64,000 bases of DNA, from assembly GCA_019912315.1 (NCBI GenBank), contig JAIOJA010000019.1, positions 1-64,000 of the forward strand, written 5' to 3'. The position numbers were made by a program, and so were the translations under genes. This document shows positions 43,709 to 53,193 of the stretch, in pieces; position 1 is the stretch's first letter, and each line of letters starts with the position of its first letter. Source of the DNA: Planctomycetota bacterium (lineage in GTDB: Bacteria > Planctomycetota > UBA8742 > UBA2392). The notes beneath the pieces were generated by a model that was not told the origin of the DNA, did no database searches, and worked only from the letters and a program-made list of their open reading frames with translations.

Positions 43709-44518
43709 ATGGCCGACACGCCTGCTAAGCCTGTTTCGAAGCCTTTAAACATCCTGCGCTGGTCGTGGGGTGTGTTTTTGATTTTGCTGTTTGCGTTTTC
43801 GATCCTGATGGCTGCCTGGGGTGACCTGCGCGAAGCCTTGATGCTGAAGGTTCTGGACGACCGTTACAACAAGAGCTTCATCATCCAGGCGCCGCACGAG
43901 GCAAAAGTCTGGCTGGGCGACGAATACCTGGGCATCAGCGAGCCGCACCCGCTGGCCGTCAACGAGCCGGAAGACTCGCCCACGGAAGTGGAAGGCATGT
44001 CGGTGCTGTTGCCGCGCGTGTACTTCTACGAAGTGCCCCTGCTTGAGACCGCCACCGAGTTTGAAGTCGGCGAGTCCACCACCGACTTGCTAAAGAAGCT
44101 GCTGCCACACAGCGAGCCCCTATGGACCGAAGCGGCCAACATGCCCGAGATTGGCTGGGTGCCGGCCCTGCTGAAGACCGAAGACGGGCGTTTTGATTTC
44201 GTAAACATCGGGCGCGCCGACTGGCCGACGCGCGAGGGCGGAACCCAGCGGTACGCGTTTTTGATTCGCGTGGTGCTGAACGAGTCGCCGGCGTTCGTGC
44301 TGGAGCGCACGGAGATCTGGTCGGATCAGTTGTACGCCGACGAAGGTGGGTTCTGGTCAAGGCGCGATCAATGGGACGGTTTTCCACCACACCTGGCCGG
44401 GCAGAGCAAAACCGTCTGGCGCTGGTTCATCGCGACCAGGGACGTCGCCTGGCTCAGCCAGCGCAGCGGCGTGGACATGACCGACGCCGAGTGGTTCCGT
44501 TTGCCTGAGACCGATTAA
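43709..44518 (+). CDS. Single-pass membrane protein of unknown function
   Basis: 269 aa from the ATG at 43709; the upstream extension to 43508 runs antisense through fetA and is rejected. One membrane helix (SWGVFLILLFAFSILMAAWG) is followed by an extracytoplasmic domain starting with PHEAKVWLGDEYLGISEPHP (PEGA-like 'v.v.G..lG.tP'). No enzyme motif was found. Its stop TAA is shared with the stop of convergent pyrE (TTAA). Confidence 0.75.
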   Translation: MADTPAKPVSKPLNILRWSWGVFLILLFAFSILMAAWGDLREALMLKVLDDRYNKSFIIQAPHEAKVWLGDEYLGISEPHPLAVNEPEDSPTEVEGMSVLLPRVYFYEVPLLETATEFEVGESTTDLLKKLLPHSEPLWTEAANMPEIGWVPALLKTEDGRFDFVNIGRADWPTREGGTQRYAFLIRVVLNESPAFVLERTEIWSDQLYADEGGFWSRRDQWDGFPPHLAGQSKTVWRWFIATRDVAWLSQRSGVDMTDAEWFRLPETD

Positions 44519-45057
44519 CGCCCCAGGTCTTTACGCGTAAACAGTGCTTCGTAGTCGTAGCCGGCCGCCTTCAACTTTTCTGTCGCGCCGGCCTGCCGAT
44601 CTACCAGGCAAAGAATCTTGACGATCGTGGGGCTGTACTGGGTCCTCATGCCCTCGATGGCTTTCAGGGCGCTGCCGCCGGAGGTCACGACGTCTTCGAT
44701 CAGTACGACGCGCTCGCCGTCCTTGAGCGGCGGGCCTTCGACCCACTTCTGCATACCGTGAGCCTTCGCTTCCTTGCGAATGAGGAAGCCCTTCAGGTGC
44801 GCGCCGTCCGCCGCTGCCGCCATCAGGATGCCGCCGACAATCGGGTCCGCGCCCATGGTGGGCCCGCCGACGGCCGTAACGTCCATGGTCTTGATGCGCT
44901 CCCACATCAGCTGCGAGGTAAGGTACAGCCCGCGCGAATCGAGCGAAGTCTGCCGCCCGTCGATATAAAAATCCGACGTCGCGCCACTGGCCAGGGTAAC
45001 AGTGCCCTCAGCAACGGTGCCCTTCACCAGTTTCATCAGTTCGTCGCGATTGCTCAT
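44515..45057 (-). CDS. pyrE: Orotate phosphoribosyltransferase
   Basis: 180 aa, at the short end for PyrE. The type I phosphoribosyltransferase PRPP loop is VVLIEDVVTSGGSALKAIEG. The flexible loop (IRKEAKAHGMQKWVEGPP) and TSDFYIDGRQTS N-terminal hood residues are present. It makes OMP from orotate and PRPP in pyrimidine synthesis. The start has GGGAG 6 bases upstream and overlaps the upstream membrane-protein gene by 50 bases, suggesting coupling. Confidence 0.95.
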   Translation of the reverse strand: MSNRDELMKLVKGTVAEGTVTLASGATSDFYIDGRQTSLDSRGLYLTSQLMWERIKTMDVTAVGGPTMGADPIVGGILMAAAADGAHLKGFLIRKEAKAHGMQKWVEGPPLKDGERVVLIEDVVTSGGSALKAIEGMRTQYSPTIVKILCLVDRQAGATEKLKAAGYDYEALFTRKDLGR

Positions 45058-45664
45058 TGGTATCTCCCGGTTTCGTCAGCACGCTTGCAGCGGCACCACT
45101 TAAACCACCAATTGTCATGCAAACAAGCGCGCCCTGCAGGACGCCGCCAATGAACTGGGCGTCCGTTCCGCTCCATCGCGAGGCGGCCGCGCCAATCCCA
45201 CTCTCCAGCGTCAACCCCAATGCCCACACTCCAGAAACCGCGGCGGGCCAGGCCCAGGTGCGCGGCAGAGCTTTGCGAAGCGGGATCATCTGCGCCGCGG
45301 CGAGCCCCAAGCCGATCATCAAAGCTGAGAGCAGCGTCACGGACAGGTGAGCCCGCCCACTCGCGTCAGTGCTGTAACCGATGGATTCGAGCGTCCATCG
45401 GATCGCCATGTAAGAGACCAGCCCTGCGGCGGAAGTCCACGCGGTAAACAACGACACGGAAACATCGCGCCCTGCTTCCTTCAGCGCAAAACCCTGGATC
45501 AACCCCATCAAGCCAAACGCGAAGGCTCCGCGGGCGCCTGTCCAGACGACTTCAACCCCGGGAAACTGCAGGACATCAGGAGCACTCGTGAACAGCATTC
45601 CCGCGACATATGCAAGGCTGAATGCCGCCGTCCAGCGTCCCACCAGTTTTCTCTCCGGGTTCAT
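45008..45664 (-). CDS. Multi-pass membrane protein of unknown function
   Basis: 218 aa with about six helices (AAFSLAYVAGMLFTSAPDVL, GAFAFGLMGLIQGFALKEAG, LLSALMIGLGLAAAQMIPL, GVLQGALVCMTIGGLSGAAA). It has no recognisable transporter signature. The last 50 bases overlap pyrE in a different frame, so its final residues (TNEQSRRTDETGEGHRC) are probably under little constraint. Confidence 0.7.
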   Translation of the reverse strand: MNPERKLVGRWTAAFSLAYVAGMLFTSAPDVLQFPGVEVVWTGARGAFAFGLMGLIQGFALKEAGRDVSVSLFTAWTSAAGLVSYMAIRWTLESIGYSTDASGRAHLSVTLLSALMIGLGLAAAQMIPLRKALPRTWAWPAAVSGVWALGLTLESGIGAAASRWSGTDAQFIGGVLQGALVCMTIGGLSGAAASVLTKPGDTNEQSRRTDETGEGHRC

Positions 45665-45728
45665 GAACGTTCCAGAAGTCGTCGTGCCAACTCCCCACCG
45701 ACCCCGCAGAGACAGTGGTTCCAGCCAG

Positions 45729-46730
45729 CTACTCGAAGTCTTCTTCTTCGGCGCGGGTATGGATTTCGGCGACGTCTTTGTCGAGTTGCGCTTTCAACTC
45801 TTCCAGCCCACTGAACTTCTGTTCGCCGCGCAGGTGAAACAGAAACTCGACGTCGATCTCCTTGCCATATAGGTCGCCGTCGAAGTCGAGCACGTGGACT
45901 TCGAGTAACGGCTCGTGTCTTGACGGGTCAACTGTTGGACGGGTGCCGATGTTGGCGGCGCCTACATACCACTTGCCTTCGAGCTTGGCGCGCACGCCGT
46001 AGACTCCCAATGGCGGGAAGGCCAGCCCCTTCAGCGGAATGTTCGCCGTCGGGAAGCCGATACTACGCCCGCGCTGGTCGCCCTTCACCACAGTCCCGAC
46101 GATGCTGTATGGTCGCCCAAGCATCTTGCGCGCCCACAGGAAGTCGCCGTTGGCGACATGCTTGCGGATCGCGCTGCTGGACATGGCGTCGCCGCTGACC
46201 TCGATGCGCTCGCCCTCGCGCACCTCAATGCCGATCTCACGCCCGATGTCGCGCAGCACTTCGAACGTTCCTTCGCCATCTTTGCCGATGCGGTTGTTGA
46301 ATCCCGCCAGCATGGCGCGCGCGCCGACGGCGTCGCGTATGCAGCCCCGCATGAACTCGCCGGCCGTCAACTTTTGCAGTCGCTCGTCAAAGTCGAGCAT
46401 GATCACAGCGTCCACGCCGGCCTTGGCCAGCAGGCGTAACTTGTGCTCGGGCGTATTCAACGAAGGAATCTCTATGTTCAGCATGATCTCGCGTGGGTGC
46501 TTGCGGAACGTCACGACGACCGCGGGCGCCTGCTCGCGCCGGGCCCACTCAACGAGTTCCGCCAGCAGGTACTGGTGCCCCAGGTGCACGCCGTCGAAGC
46601 TGCCGACACTGACGATCGGGCGCGCCTCCGCCAAGCGCCCGCCGTCGGCGCGGAACTCCTCGAAGCTGTTGAAGATGTGCGTGCGGTGGGGCAAATCAGC
46701 GCCGTTTGATGGTCTTGTTGCTCGTGCCAT
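45729..46730 (-). CDS. ribF: Bifunctional riboflavin kinase/FAD synthetase
   Basis: 333 aa from the ATG at 46730; an alternative TTG at 46694 directly follows the upstream stop. The N-terminal FMN adenylyltransferase domain has SVGSFDGVHLGHQYLLAELV with the nucleotidyltransferase HxGH-like HLGH and SSSAIRKHVANGD. The C-terminal riboflavin kinase domain has GRSIGFPTANI and PLGVYGVRAKLEGKWYVGAA. It converts riboflavin to FMN and FAD. The 452-aa track ORF extends far into the upstream gene and is rejected. It overlaps the 46696 gene by 35 bases if the ATG is used. Confidence 0.92.
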   Translation of the reverse strand: MARATRPSNGADLPHRTHIFNSFEEFRADGGRLAEARPIVSVGSFDGVHLGHQYLLAELVEWARREQAPAVVVTFRKHPREIMLNIEIPSLNTPEHKLRLLAKAGVDAVIMLDFDERLQKLTAGEFMRGCIRDAVGARAMLAGFNNRIGKDGEGTFEVLRDIGREIGIEVREGERIEVSGDAMSSSAIRKHVANGDFLWARKMLGRPYSIVGTVVKGDQRGRSIGFPTANIPLKGLAFPPLGVYGVRAKLEGKWYVGAANIGTRPTVDPSRHEPLLEVHVLDFDGDLYGKEIDVEFLFHLRGEQKFSGLEELKAQLDKDVAEIHTRAEEEDFE

Positions 46731-47376
46731 ACTCGGCGTCGCCCTTCGGCAACGCGCCCGATATGGCCTGCATGAAGACGGCCTGACATTCGTTGAAGCT
46801 CTTGCTGCGCTCCCATGTCGTGGGGTCGTCGTCACGATCGACGTAGGCCTCGCCTTCGATGCGGGCAAAGTAGCTGGTGTTGACCTTGCCGCCCTTGATT
46901 TGCTGCACGGCGATAACACGCTGGGTGCGGGGCTCGCGGTCGGCGCGGGCAATTGGATCGTCGCCAAGGATGTTGATGCTGTGCCCGGTGTCGAAGAAGC
47001 CAAGTTCTTTGAAAATGCGCAGCAGGTCGTACATGTCAGCGTTGTAAAGGATGTGCTCTTCATCCGGCAGCATGTAGTCCTTTTCATCGCGATACATGGA
47101 GTGCCCCTTGTTCACCAGAATGTGCTTCTGTTCTTCCTGCCGGGCGAACGAGTCCTTGTCGCGGGCGCTGGGGATCGTCATTGACTTGACGTAATAGTAC
47201 ACGCGCACGTCACCGATCGCGTCGTAGGCCTGGTTTTCAAGCTTGTCGGCTTCGGTGTTGGGATCAACGCCGTCAGCCTCGGTGACGCCGCCTCCGCCAT
47301 TCGTGGCGGGAGTGGAGGTCGCGCACGCGGCGCTGATCAGCAGAAGTGACAACGACAGTACGGCGAAGATTCGCAT
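46696..47376 (-). CDS. Lipoprotein of unknown function
   Basis: 226 aa. The signal peptide with lipobox ISAAC gives a lipidated Cys at about 18, followed by a Gly/Thr-rich linker (TNGGGGVTEADGVDPNTEAD). The domain is alpha/beta with RVYYYVKSMTIPSARDKDSF, YNADMYDLLRIFKELGFF and QRVIAVQQIKGGK. The function was not recognised. It lies immediately upstream of ribF and probably shares its transcript. Confidence 0.75.
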   Translation of the reverse strand: MRIFAVLSLSLLLISAACATSTPATNGGGGVTEADGVDPNTEADKLENQAYDAIGDVRVYYYVKSMTIPSARDKDSFARQEEQKHILVNKGHSMYRDEKDYMLPDEEHILYNADMYDLLRIFKELGFFDTGHSINILGDDPIARADREPRTQRVIAVQQIKGGKVNTSYFARIEGEAYVDRDDDPTTWERSKSFNECQAVFMQAISGALPKGDAEYGTSNKTIKRR

Positions 47377-47418
47377 GATCGGTCAGCCCAAGGGGTGGTC
47401 GGGGCTCAGAGGTGGCTA

Positions 47419-48324
47419 CTAAAAAATCCCAACACTCGACAGGTAGTCGCTGCCGAACCGCAGCTTCGTGCCCTTGTCGTCGTCCACCACCATAACGCGC
47501 ACGGTGGCCCGCGCCAACTCCGGGGCAAGCTGCTGGAAGTCTATTTCTCCAAGCCCGGGCGCCTGTTCGCCGTGTCCGCCGAGCATATCCTCAAGGTATA
47601 CGCCCTTGAGGCGCGGGGCGAAGCGCTCGATCCACTCCCCCTCGGGCATCCCGCCCAGCTTGCGCAGGATCGCCACGTTGCTGGTGCAGTGCCAGTAGCC
47701 GATGTTCCGTCCGCCCAGATCATCAAACACGTGCTGCATGTTGTCCGCCTGCAGTAGCCCGAAAGGGTTGTCCGGGGGCAGCAGGCAGACTTCCATGGGG
47801 GCGACGCCCTTGGCAACGGCGTGCAGGTTTCGGCAGAACTGGTCAAGCTGCCGGTCCACGGTGTCGCGATCAATCTTGACGACGTCAGCAAGGTGCGCCT
47901 TGCGCGTGTCTTCGCATTCGTCGCAATCGAGCAGTTCATCAAGCTGCAACAGGCGCTCGTTCAATGCGGGGGCCTGTACGTAGCCGCCCTCAAGTACCGC
48001 GAACTCGGGCCTTGCGGGGGCAAGCTGCTCGGCGGTCTGTATAACCATTTCGCCGGAGCGCCTTGCAATCGCCTCGTCGAGTGCGCCAAGCTTCGCGTAG
48101 CCGGGCTTGCGCGTGACAATGGCGGCGTGGCGATGCTCACGAAGGCGCACCGCGCATACGCTGACGTGATGTTCACGGAGCGCGGTAACGATACGCCCGA
48201 GTGCGGTCTGGGGGCTGCAGATGCAAAGGTCGAATTTCTCGAACCCGAGCTCCTGGCCCACGCGCACGCGTTTCAGCAGCCCGTCCAGCCCGCCGTCGTC
48301 AAGCCTTACCGTGATGGCTTTCAT
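47419..48324 (-). CDS. Sugar phosphate isomerase/epimerase-like TIM-barrel protein
   Basis: 301 aa from the ATG at 48324; the track's 48525 start runs through tRNA-Gln and is rejected. The xylose-isomerase-like (AP endonuclease 2) fold is suggested by GLDGLLKRVRVGQELGFEKF, HHVSVCAVRLREH, FCRNLHAVAKGVAPMEVCLL, NMQHVFDDLGGRNIGYWHCT and RLKGVYLEDMLGGHGEQAPG. Those last strands normally hold the metal ligands (Glu, Asp, His). The substrate is unknown. Confidence 0.75.
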   Translation of the reverse strand: MKAITVRLDDGGLDGLLKRVRVGQELGFEKFDLCICSPQTALGRIVTALREHHVSVCAVRLREHRHAAIVTRKPGYAKLGALDEAIARRSGEMVIQTAEQLAPARPEFAVLEGGYVQAPALNERLLQLDELLDCDECEDTRKAHLADVVKIDRDTVDRQLDQFCRNLHAVAKGVAPMEVCLLPPDNPFGLLQADNMQHVFDDLGGRNIGYWHCTSNVAILRKLGGMPEGEWIERFAPRLKGVYLEDMLGGHGEQAPGLGEIDFQQLAPELARATVRVMVVDDDKGTKLRFGSDYLSSVGIF

Positions 48325-48449
48325 GGGTACAAGGCTAGCAGTTCGGGGTAGGCGGTCAAATGAGTTCCCACGCGCAATGCCTTTGAGATGGGCATTCGGA
48401 GCGATCTGATAGTTGCGAACGAGTAGCTGCTTGCTACCCTTCGCGCGAT

Positions 48450-48524
48450 TGGCCCATGGTGTAATTGGTAACACAGCGGTTTTTGGTACCGTTATTCGGG
48501 GTTCGAGTCCCTGTGGGCCAACCA
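48450..48524 (+). tRNA. tRNA-Gln (anticodon TTG)
   Basis: 75 bases: acceptor TGGCCCA/TGGGCCA, D-arm GTGT...ACAC, anticodon stem GCGGT/ACCGT (one weak pair) with loop TTTTGGT (TTG), T-arm GGGG-TTCGAGT-CCCT, discriminator A and encoded CCA. It decodes CAA/CAG. Confidence 0.95.
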
Positions 48525-48531
48525 AAAAAGC

Positions 48532-48560
48532 AGCCCGCCGATCACTCCAGTCGGCGGGCT
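48532..48560 (+). terminator. Hairpin after tRNA-Gln
   Basis: AGCCCGCCGA - 9 bases - TCGGCGGGCT is a 10-bp perfect stem 7 bases after the tRNA. On the plus strand it is not followed by T residues. On the minus strand it is followed by TTTTTT. Confidence 0.7.
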
Positions 48561-48763
48561 ACCTTCATTAAGGAACCCCTCGAACCCCGAATGGCACGCT
48601 TCGCGCGCTCTTCATTTGCTGATTCCGGCCTTTCGCATCCTCGCACCCCCGACCATGCCTGAGCCGTTCCGCACAGTCATCTTGCCCGAGCGCTTTGAAG
48701 CTAAGCGCAGCCTTCCTCTATAATCCACGTAGCGCCCCAAGCGCCCGTTTCCTGGTACAACCC

Positions 48764-51700
48764 ATGCGCCACACACGCCTGATCCTCGCGTTTGTCCTGC
48801 TGGTGGTGGTCGCCGCGGTTGCTGGCTGGTTCGCCCTCGGTGGCGGGCAGCGCGCACAGATCAACGCCGCCAACGAATCGCTGCTGTCATGGAATTCACC
48901 GGACGGCGACCCGCTGCACGCCAGCAACCCCGTTGCGCCGGCGAATATCGCGCCGGACGCCAACGCCGAACCCGCTCCAACGCCGCACGACACCCCACCC
49001 GCTGATGACGACAACGCCTTTGTCCTGACGGGACGCATCGAGCCCGCGAGTGACTTCCCCGCGCCCATGCGCAAGTGGCTCCAGGATGACTGCGAGGTCC
49101 TGATCGTGTACCTCGCCGATGGCGGCGAGCCTGACACGGCCTGCATGATCTATGTCGGCCTGGACGAGCAGCTCGGCTTTGCCGCCACGGAGCCGCCCGA
49201 GGCCTTCGGGCTTGGCGAAGGCGAAGAACTCGCGCCGGGGCGCTGGCAAGTGTTGTGCCGCCGTGACGGCGAGTTCGACGACAGCCTCGCGGATGCGCCG
49301 GAAGGCGACTTGAAGGGGCTGATCTCGCCGCGAATCCAGGGGCGCCACATCGACTTCGGCGTGATCCCGCTCAGTGGCGACGCGTTTCTCGGCGACAGCC
49401 TGGTGTTCAAGGGGCGTCTGCTGCATACGTCCGGCAAGGCGCTCGCTTACTCGAATGGCATGGGGCTGTACGGTGACAACGAGAACCAGCCCGGCAACGG
49501 CGAAATCGTGTACCTTGAAGCCGAAGCCTATACATCGGGCGATGGGCGTTTCTTCGCACCGGCGTATGTGGATGGAACGGCTCCCACAGATTTGTCGGGC
49601 TTTCAGTTCCGCCTGCACGACCTGGGAACCGAAGGCGACTTCGAAGAGGGCTACTTGCTGCCGCCGCCTGTGCGCGAGGGGCGGGTGCTCGACTTCGGCG
49701 ACATCACGCTGAAGGGCGCGCTGGTTGAGGTCGTGGTCAAGGGCCCCTTCAACTCCGAGGGCGTCGAGCCCTTTGAAACACTTGACGACTACGACGGCGA
49801 CAGCGTCGGTCTGGAATTCGACAACGGCAACGACTACGCCTACGCCATGACACTGCCGCAGCCGTACACCAGCACGCTACTGCTGCCGGAGGGGCGCTTC
49901 ATTTGGGACGCCTGGGCCAGTACGGACGATTGGTATCCCGCGAAACGGGGCACCCTGCTGACGCGCGTCGGCGATGTACATCGCCTGGAGCTGGAGTTTG
50001 AGCCCTACCCGTCCATACCGGTCGAGATCATCCCGAACGAGGGCACGCCCGAGGACGCAATCGTGCATTGGGAAATCAGGCGCGGCGAGGAACCGGTTGA
50101 CAACGGTTCATTATACCACCGCCAAGGCCACGAACGCGTGGGCACTGTTCCGGTGCTGCAGGACACCATCACAACCGTGGAGGTCCACGCAGCGGACTAT
50201 GACATCGCGAAGGCCGAGGCCGGGCCAGACACAAAGAAGCTGGTCATTCCCCTGATCCGCAACGCGAGCCCCCGCGGCACACTGATAGTGACCGTGCCGG
50301 CGTTTCCGGGTGCCATGGACCCCGCTTTCGGGTCATCGGTGCTGCGCCTGTCCGGTACGGGGACAAACCGGGCGGCCTATGTACAGGTCACCGAGTGGCA
50401 GCGCGAAAGCCAGGAAATCACATTCGACGTGCGCGAGTTCGGTAGCTTTGTGCTGGGGCTTACGGGTGGCGAGGCGTACGGGTTTCCGAACGGCGTCATC
50501 TACGCGACGCCCGAGTTCGAGCTCGCGGCCGGCGAAACCCGACGCATCGAGATTCCGCCGCTGCCGACGCCGCCATGGCCCCGGGGCATCAAGAACACCC
50601 GCATCACCGCCCTGGCCGGCGGGCGCCCCATGAATCTGGAGTGCTGGCTTGCCTATGAGGCTTCTGACACGCCGCAACCCATTGATGTGAGCCACGATGG
50701 CGACTTCCGGGCGCGCGGGCGTCCCGTCGCGATCAAAGATGATTTCAGCTCCCACCCGGTCGAGTTCACGCTGCCTGCCACGGGCGACGAGGCGCAGTTG
50801 CGAATCGACTTTCCCCACACCATCGAGGTGCGCGTCACCCGCAACAGCGAGCCCGTGTCCGATTTTACTGCCACGGCCACGAGCGAGGACGCGGAACTCG
50901 CGATTACCTGCAGCGCTCGCGCGGTCGACGGCGCGGCGCAGTTGTGGTTTCCGCAGGGCAAGGCCCGCGTCATTGTGTGGACGTTCGGGGACATCGTTTA
51001 CTCGCAGTTACACTCGGTCTCTCCCGGCGGCATGGTGCGCATCGAGGCAAAACTCGACCTCGCGCGCCTGACGGTCGAGTTCGCCGGCGGGCCCCGGGAC
51101 GTCGTGTATACGAACAGCGAACTGCCCGAGTTGTGGCGTCTGGACCGGCAAACCAAGGACGGCGCGTGGAAAGAACATGACGCCGTCAGTTACCCCGACG
51201 AACTGTATCTGGAGCCCGCGCTGTACCGTCTGGTCCCCTGGAACGGCGGCGCCGGCCACGCGGTCGAGGCCGACCTGCGCGACGGCGACCGCACGGTTAC
51301 TCTGCCGGAGCTTCCGGCACGGGAAATCGGCGCGCTTGTACTCAAGTTCGACGTCAGCCGGCTTGGCGACCATTGGGCGTCAGCGGAATTCATGTACCAG
51401 ACAACCCATCGCCTGACTTCCGGCAACAGGGACGAGCCCGAAGGGCTGTGGACCGAAACCAAGGTCGTGCCGGACGGCTTCCGGATTGAAGGACTTCCCA
51501 TGCACACGGAACTCGCGATCTGGGGAGGTATCTGGATTGAAGACGAAGATCGCGAGCGAGCCCTGGTGCTGACGCCGTTGCGCGTGACGATCGAGGAAGA
51601 CGGCAAGATGGTCGATGCAGACCTGCGTCCGGGGGTGCAGCTTCACGACGAGTGGTACGACATCAGCGCGCGACTGATCACCGGCATTGAGGGGCTTTCC

Positions 51701-51901
51701 GTGAAGGTTGACTACTACGTGTCGAGCGGCCGCAACGAGTACGCGTTTTACGACCACAACGGCAAGTTCCTGCTGAAAGAGTGGGCAACGTTGCCGGAGA
51801 CAGCTCCCGAGGGCGGCGCGAAAATCCCCGCGCACATACGCGCGCGCCTCGAAGCCATGGAAGCCCTCCCGCCCCGCGACGACGAGGATGACGATGAGTA
51901 G
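48764..51901 (+). CDS. Large membrane-tethered beta-rich protein
   Basis: 1045 aa from the ATG at 48764 (the track's 48695 start adds 23 residues without a signal-type sequence). The N-terminal helix is LILAFVLLVVVAAVAGWFAL, with a Pro/Ala/Asp linker (about 50-95). It then has long beta-rich modules resembling tandem Ig-like or carboxypeptidase-regulatory-like domains (for example LVFKGRLLHTSGKALAYSNG, LVEVVVKGPFNSEGVEPFET, RGTLIVTVPAFPGAMDPAFG). The C-terminus is very acidic (RDDEDDDE). No catalytic motif. Its architecture parallels 15928-18306 and 27599-30859. Convergent with the 51904 gene, 2 bases apart. Confidence 0.75.
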   Translation: MRHTRLILAFVLLVVVAAVAGWFALGGGQRAQINAANESLLSWNSPDGDPLHASNPVAPANIAPDANAEPAPTPHDTPPADDDNAFVLTGRIEPASDFPAPMRKWLQDDCEVLIVYLADGGEPDTACMIYVGLDEQLGFAATEPPEAFGLGEGEELAPGRWQVLCRRDGEFDDSLADAPEGDLKGLISPRIQGRHIDFGVIPLSGDAFLGDSLVFKGRLLHTSGKALAYSNGMGLYGDNENQPGNGEIVYLEAEAYTSGDGRFFAPAYVDGTAPTDLSGFQFRLHDLGTEGDFEEGYLLPPPVREGRVLDFGDITLKGALVEVVVKGPFNSEGVEPFETLDDYDGDSVGLEFDNGNDYAYAMTLPQPYTSTLLLPEGRFIWDAWASTDDWYPAKRGTLLTRVGDVHRLELEFEPYPSIPVEIIPNEGTPEDAIVHWEIRRGEEPVDNGSLYHRQGHERVGTVPVLQDTITTVEVHAADYDIAKAEAGPDTKKLVIPLIRNASPRGTLIVTVPAFPGAMDPAFGSSVLRLSGTGTNRAAYVQVTEWQRESQEITFDVREFGSFVLGLTGGEAYGFPNGVIYATPEFELAAGETRRIEIPPLPTPPWPRGIKNTRITALAGGRPMNLECWLAYEASDTPQPIDVSHDGDFRARGRPVAIKDDFSSHPVEFTLPATGDEAQLRIDFPHTIEVRVTRNSEPVSDFTATATSEDAELAITCSARAVDGAAQLWFPQGKARVIVWTFGDIVYSQLHSVSPGGMVRIEAKLDLARLTVEFAGGPRDVVYTNSELPELWRLDRQTKDGAWKEHDAVSYPDELYLEPALYRLVPWNGGAGHAVEADLRDGDRTVTLPELPAREIGALVLKFDVSRLGDHWASAEFMYQTTHRLTSGNRDEPEGLWTETKVVPDGFRIEGLPMHTELAIWGGIWIEDEDRERALVLTPLRVTIEEDGKMVDADLRPGVQLHDEWYDISARLITGIEGLSVKVDYYVSSGRNEYAFYDHNGKFLLKEWATLPETAPEGGAKIPAHIRARLEAMEALPPRDDEDDDE

Positions 51902-51903
51902 GA

Positions 51904-52122
51904 TCAGTCGTCGCGATCCCTGCGCGGCATGACCACATCGAGCACCTCTCTCATGCTCAGCACCAGGTTCACCACGATCATCGCCAGCGCGGCGCCACCC
52001 AGCCAAACGAAAAAGCTGCCCGTGGCGATGTAGTCAATCAGGCAGATCGCCGCCGGAATCAAACAGATCAGCCAGCGCGACCACCAGGGCCGATCCATCC
52101 ACCACACTACGAAGCCTGACAT
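51904..52122 (-). CDS. Small two-helix membrane protein
   Basis: 72 aa: WWSRWLICLIPAAICLIDYI and FFVWLGGAALAMIVVNLVLS are two membrane helices, followed by a basic/acidic tail (MPRRDRDD). The ATG has AGGAGCGGCA upstream. No function recognised. Confidence 0.6.
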   Translation of the reverse strand: MSGFVVWWMDRPWWSRWLICLIPAAICLIDYIATGSFFVWLGGAALAMIVVNLVLSMREVLDVVMPRRDRDD

Positions 52123-52179
52123 TGCCGCTCCTGTTCAAGACAGTGCCCAGTAAAGCGCGCAACCCGGCGGGCCGCCATT

Positions 52180-52653
52180 CTACTCGCCCATCACCTTTAT
52201 AATGACGCGCTTGCGGCGCTGTCCGTCGAACTCCGCGTAGTACACCTGCTGCCAGGTGCCCAGATCCAGGCGCCCGTCCGTAATCGGCACAATCACCTGA
52301 TGGTGTACCAGGATGCTCTTCAGATGGCTGTCGCCGTTGTCCTCACCGGTGCGGTGGTGTTTGTACTCGTGGCGCACGGCCTTGACCGGGGCTTCCTCAC
52401 CGGGTGCCGGCCACTTGATCTGGGGGTACGCGCCGTATGGCGTCAGGCTTTCGAGCCAGTGGTCGATGTCGTTGATCAGCCCGTCTTCGGCGTCGTTTAC
52501 CCAGACGCCTGCCGTGATGTGCATGGCCGACACCAGCGCCATGCCCTCGCGCACACCGGACTGCTGCACCACTTCGTCCACCTTGTCGGTGATGCGGATG
52601 TACTCGCGCTTCTTGCGAGTGTTGAAGTACAGGTACTCAGTATAGGTCTTCAT
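52180..52653 (-). CDS. yjbQ: YjbQ/UPF0047 family protein
   Basis: 157 aa from the ATG at 52653 (AAGGGATTGGA upstream). The conserved family residues are [38 protein letters not shown] and [20 protein letters not shown]. YjbQ proteins are trimeric; some were shown to have low thiamine-phosphate synthase activity, but their main role is unclear. Divergent from the Rrf2 regulator gene at 52742, with an 88-base gap. Confidence 0.92.
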   Translation of the reverse strand: MKTYTEYLYFNTRKKREYIRITDKVDEVVQQSGVREGMALVSAMHITAGVWVNDAEDGLINDIDHWLESLTPYGAYPQIKWPAPGEEAPVKAVRHEYKHHRTGEDNGDSHLKSILVHHQVIVPITDGRLDLGTWQQVYYAEFDGQRRKRVIIKVMGE

Positions 52654-52741
52654 TCCAATCCCTTGCTTGACACCCGGCGCAGGCGCGAGTGTACTGAACA
52701 GGACCAATGTAGTCCGCTATTTCACTCCCGGAAGGAACCTC

Positions 52742-53164
52742 GTGATCTTCAGCAGGAAAACCGACTACGGATTGCGCGCCCTGATGTACCTGGCGGAGCG
52801 CCGCGCCCGTGGCCCCGTGACACTCAGCGAGATCGCGGAAAAGCTGATGATCCCCAAGGCCTTTCTATCGAAGATTCTTCAGCAGCTTGCCAAGAAGGGC
52901 GTCGTCCGCAGTCTCAAGGGCCCCAGCGGCGGCTTCGTGCTCGCCGTTGAGCCCGCCGAAGTCACGCTGCAGGAAATCCTGACCGAGATTGACGGCCCCA
53001 CCCGCGTCTTCGAATGTTTCGCCACGGAGTCCGACTGCACTCTGTATGGCGACTGCCTGATGCGCGACGTGTTTGGCGAAGTTGAGGATCAGATCGGCAA
53101 AGTGCTGGCGCGCTACACACTGGCCGACTTCCGCTACACAGACAAGTTGCCCGCCAAAGCCTGA
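52742..53164 (+). CDS. Rrf2-family transcriptional regulator
   Basis: 140 aa from a GTG with GGAAGGA upstream. The winged-helix N-terminus is IFSRKTDYGLRALMYLAERR...LSEIAEKLMIPKAFLSKILQ...KGPSGGFVLA. Three cysteines spaced CX6CX5C (FECFATESDCTLYGDCLMRD) match Rrf2 proteins that carry an iron-sulfur cluster (IscR/NsrR/RsrR types). It is probably an Fe-S, NO or redox sensor. No isc/suf gene is adjacent, so its targets are unknown. Confidence 0.92.
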   Translation: MIFSRKTDYGLRALMYLAERRARGPVTLSEIAEKLMIPKAFLSKILQQLAKKGVVRSLKGPSGGFVLAVEPAEVTLQEILTEIDGPTRVFECFATESDCTLYGDCLMRDVFGEVEDQIGKVLARYTLADFRYTDKLPAKA

Positions 53165-53193
53165 CAGTTTCCCCGCACACATGCGGCTATCGC

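Noticed and set aside
46731-47087. N-terminal extension of the ribF ORF to 47087
   Set aside because: The extension has Thr/Ser/Arg-rich nonsense composition and lies antiphase over the lipoprotein gene on the same strand; homology begins after 46730.
48325-48525. N-terminal extension of the isomerase-like ORF to 48525
   Set aside because: It would translate the complement of tRNA-Gln; the ATG at 48324 begins the recognisable fold.
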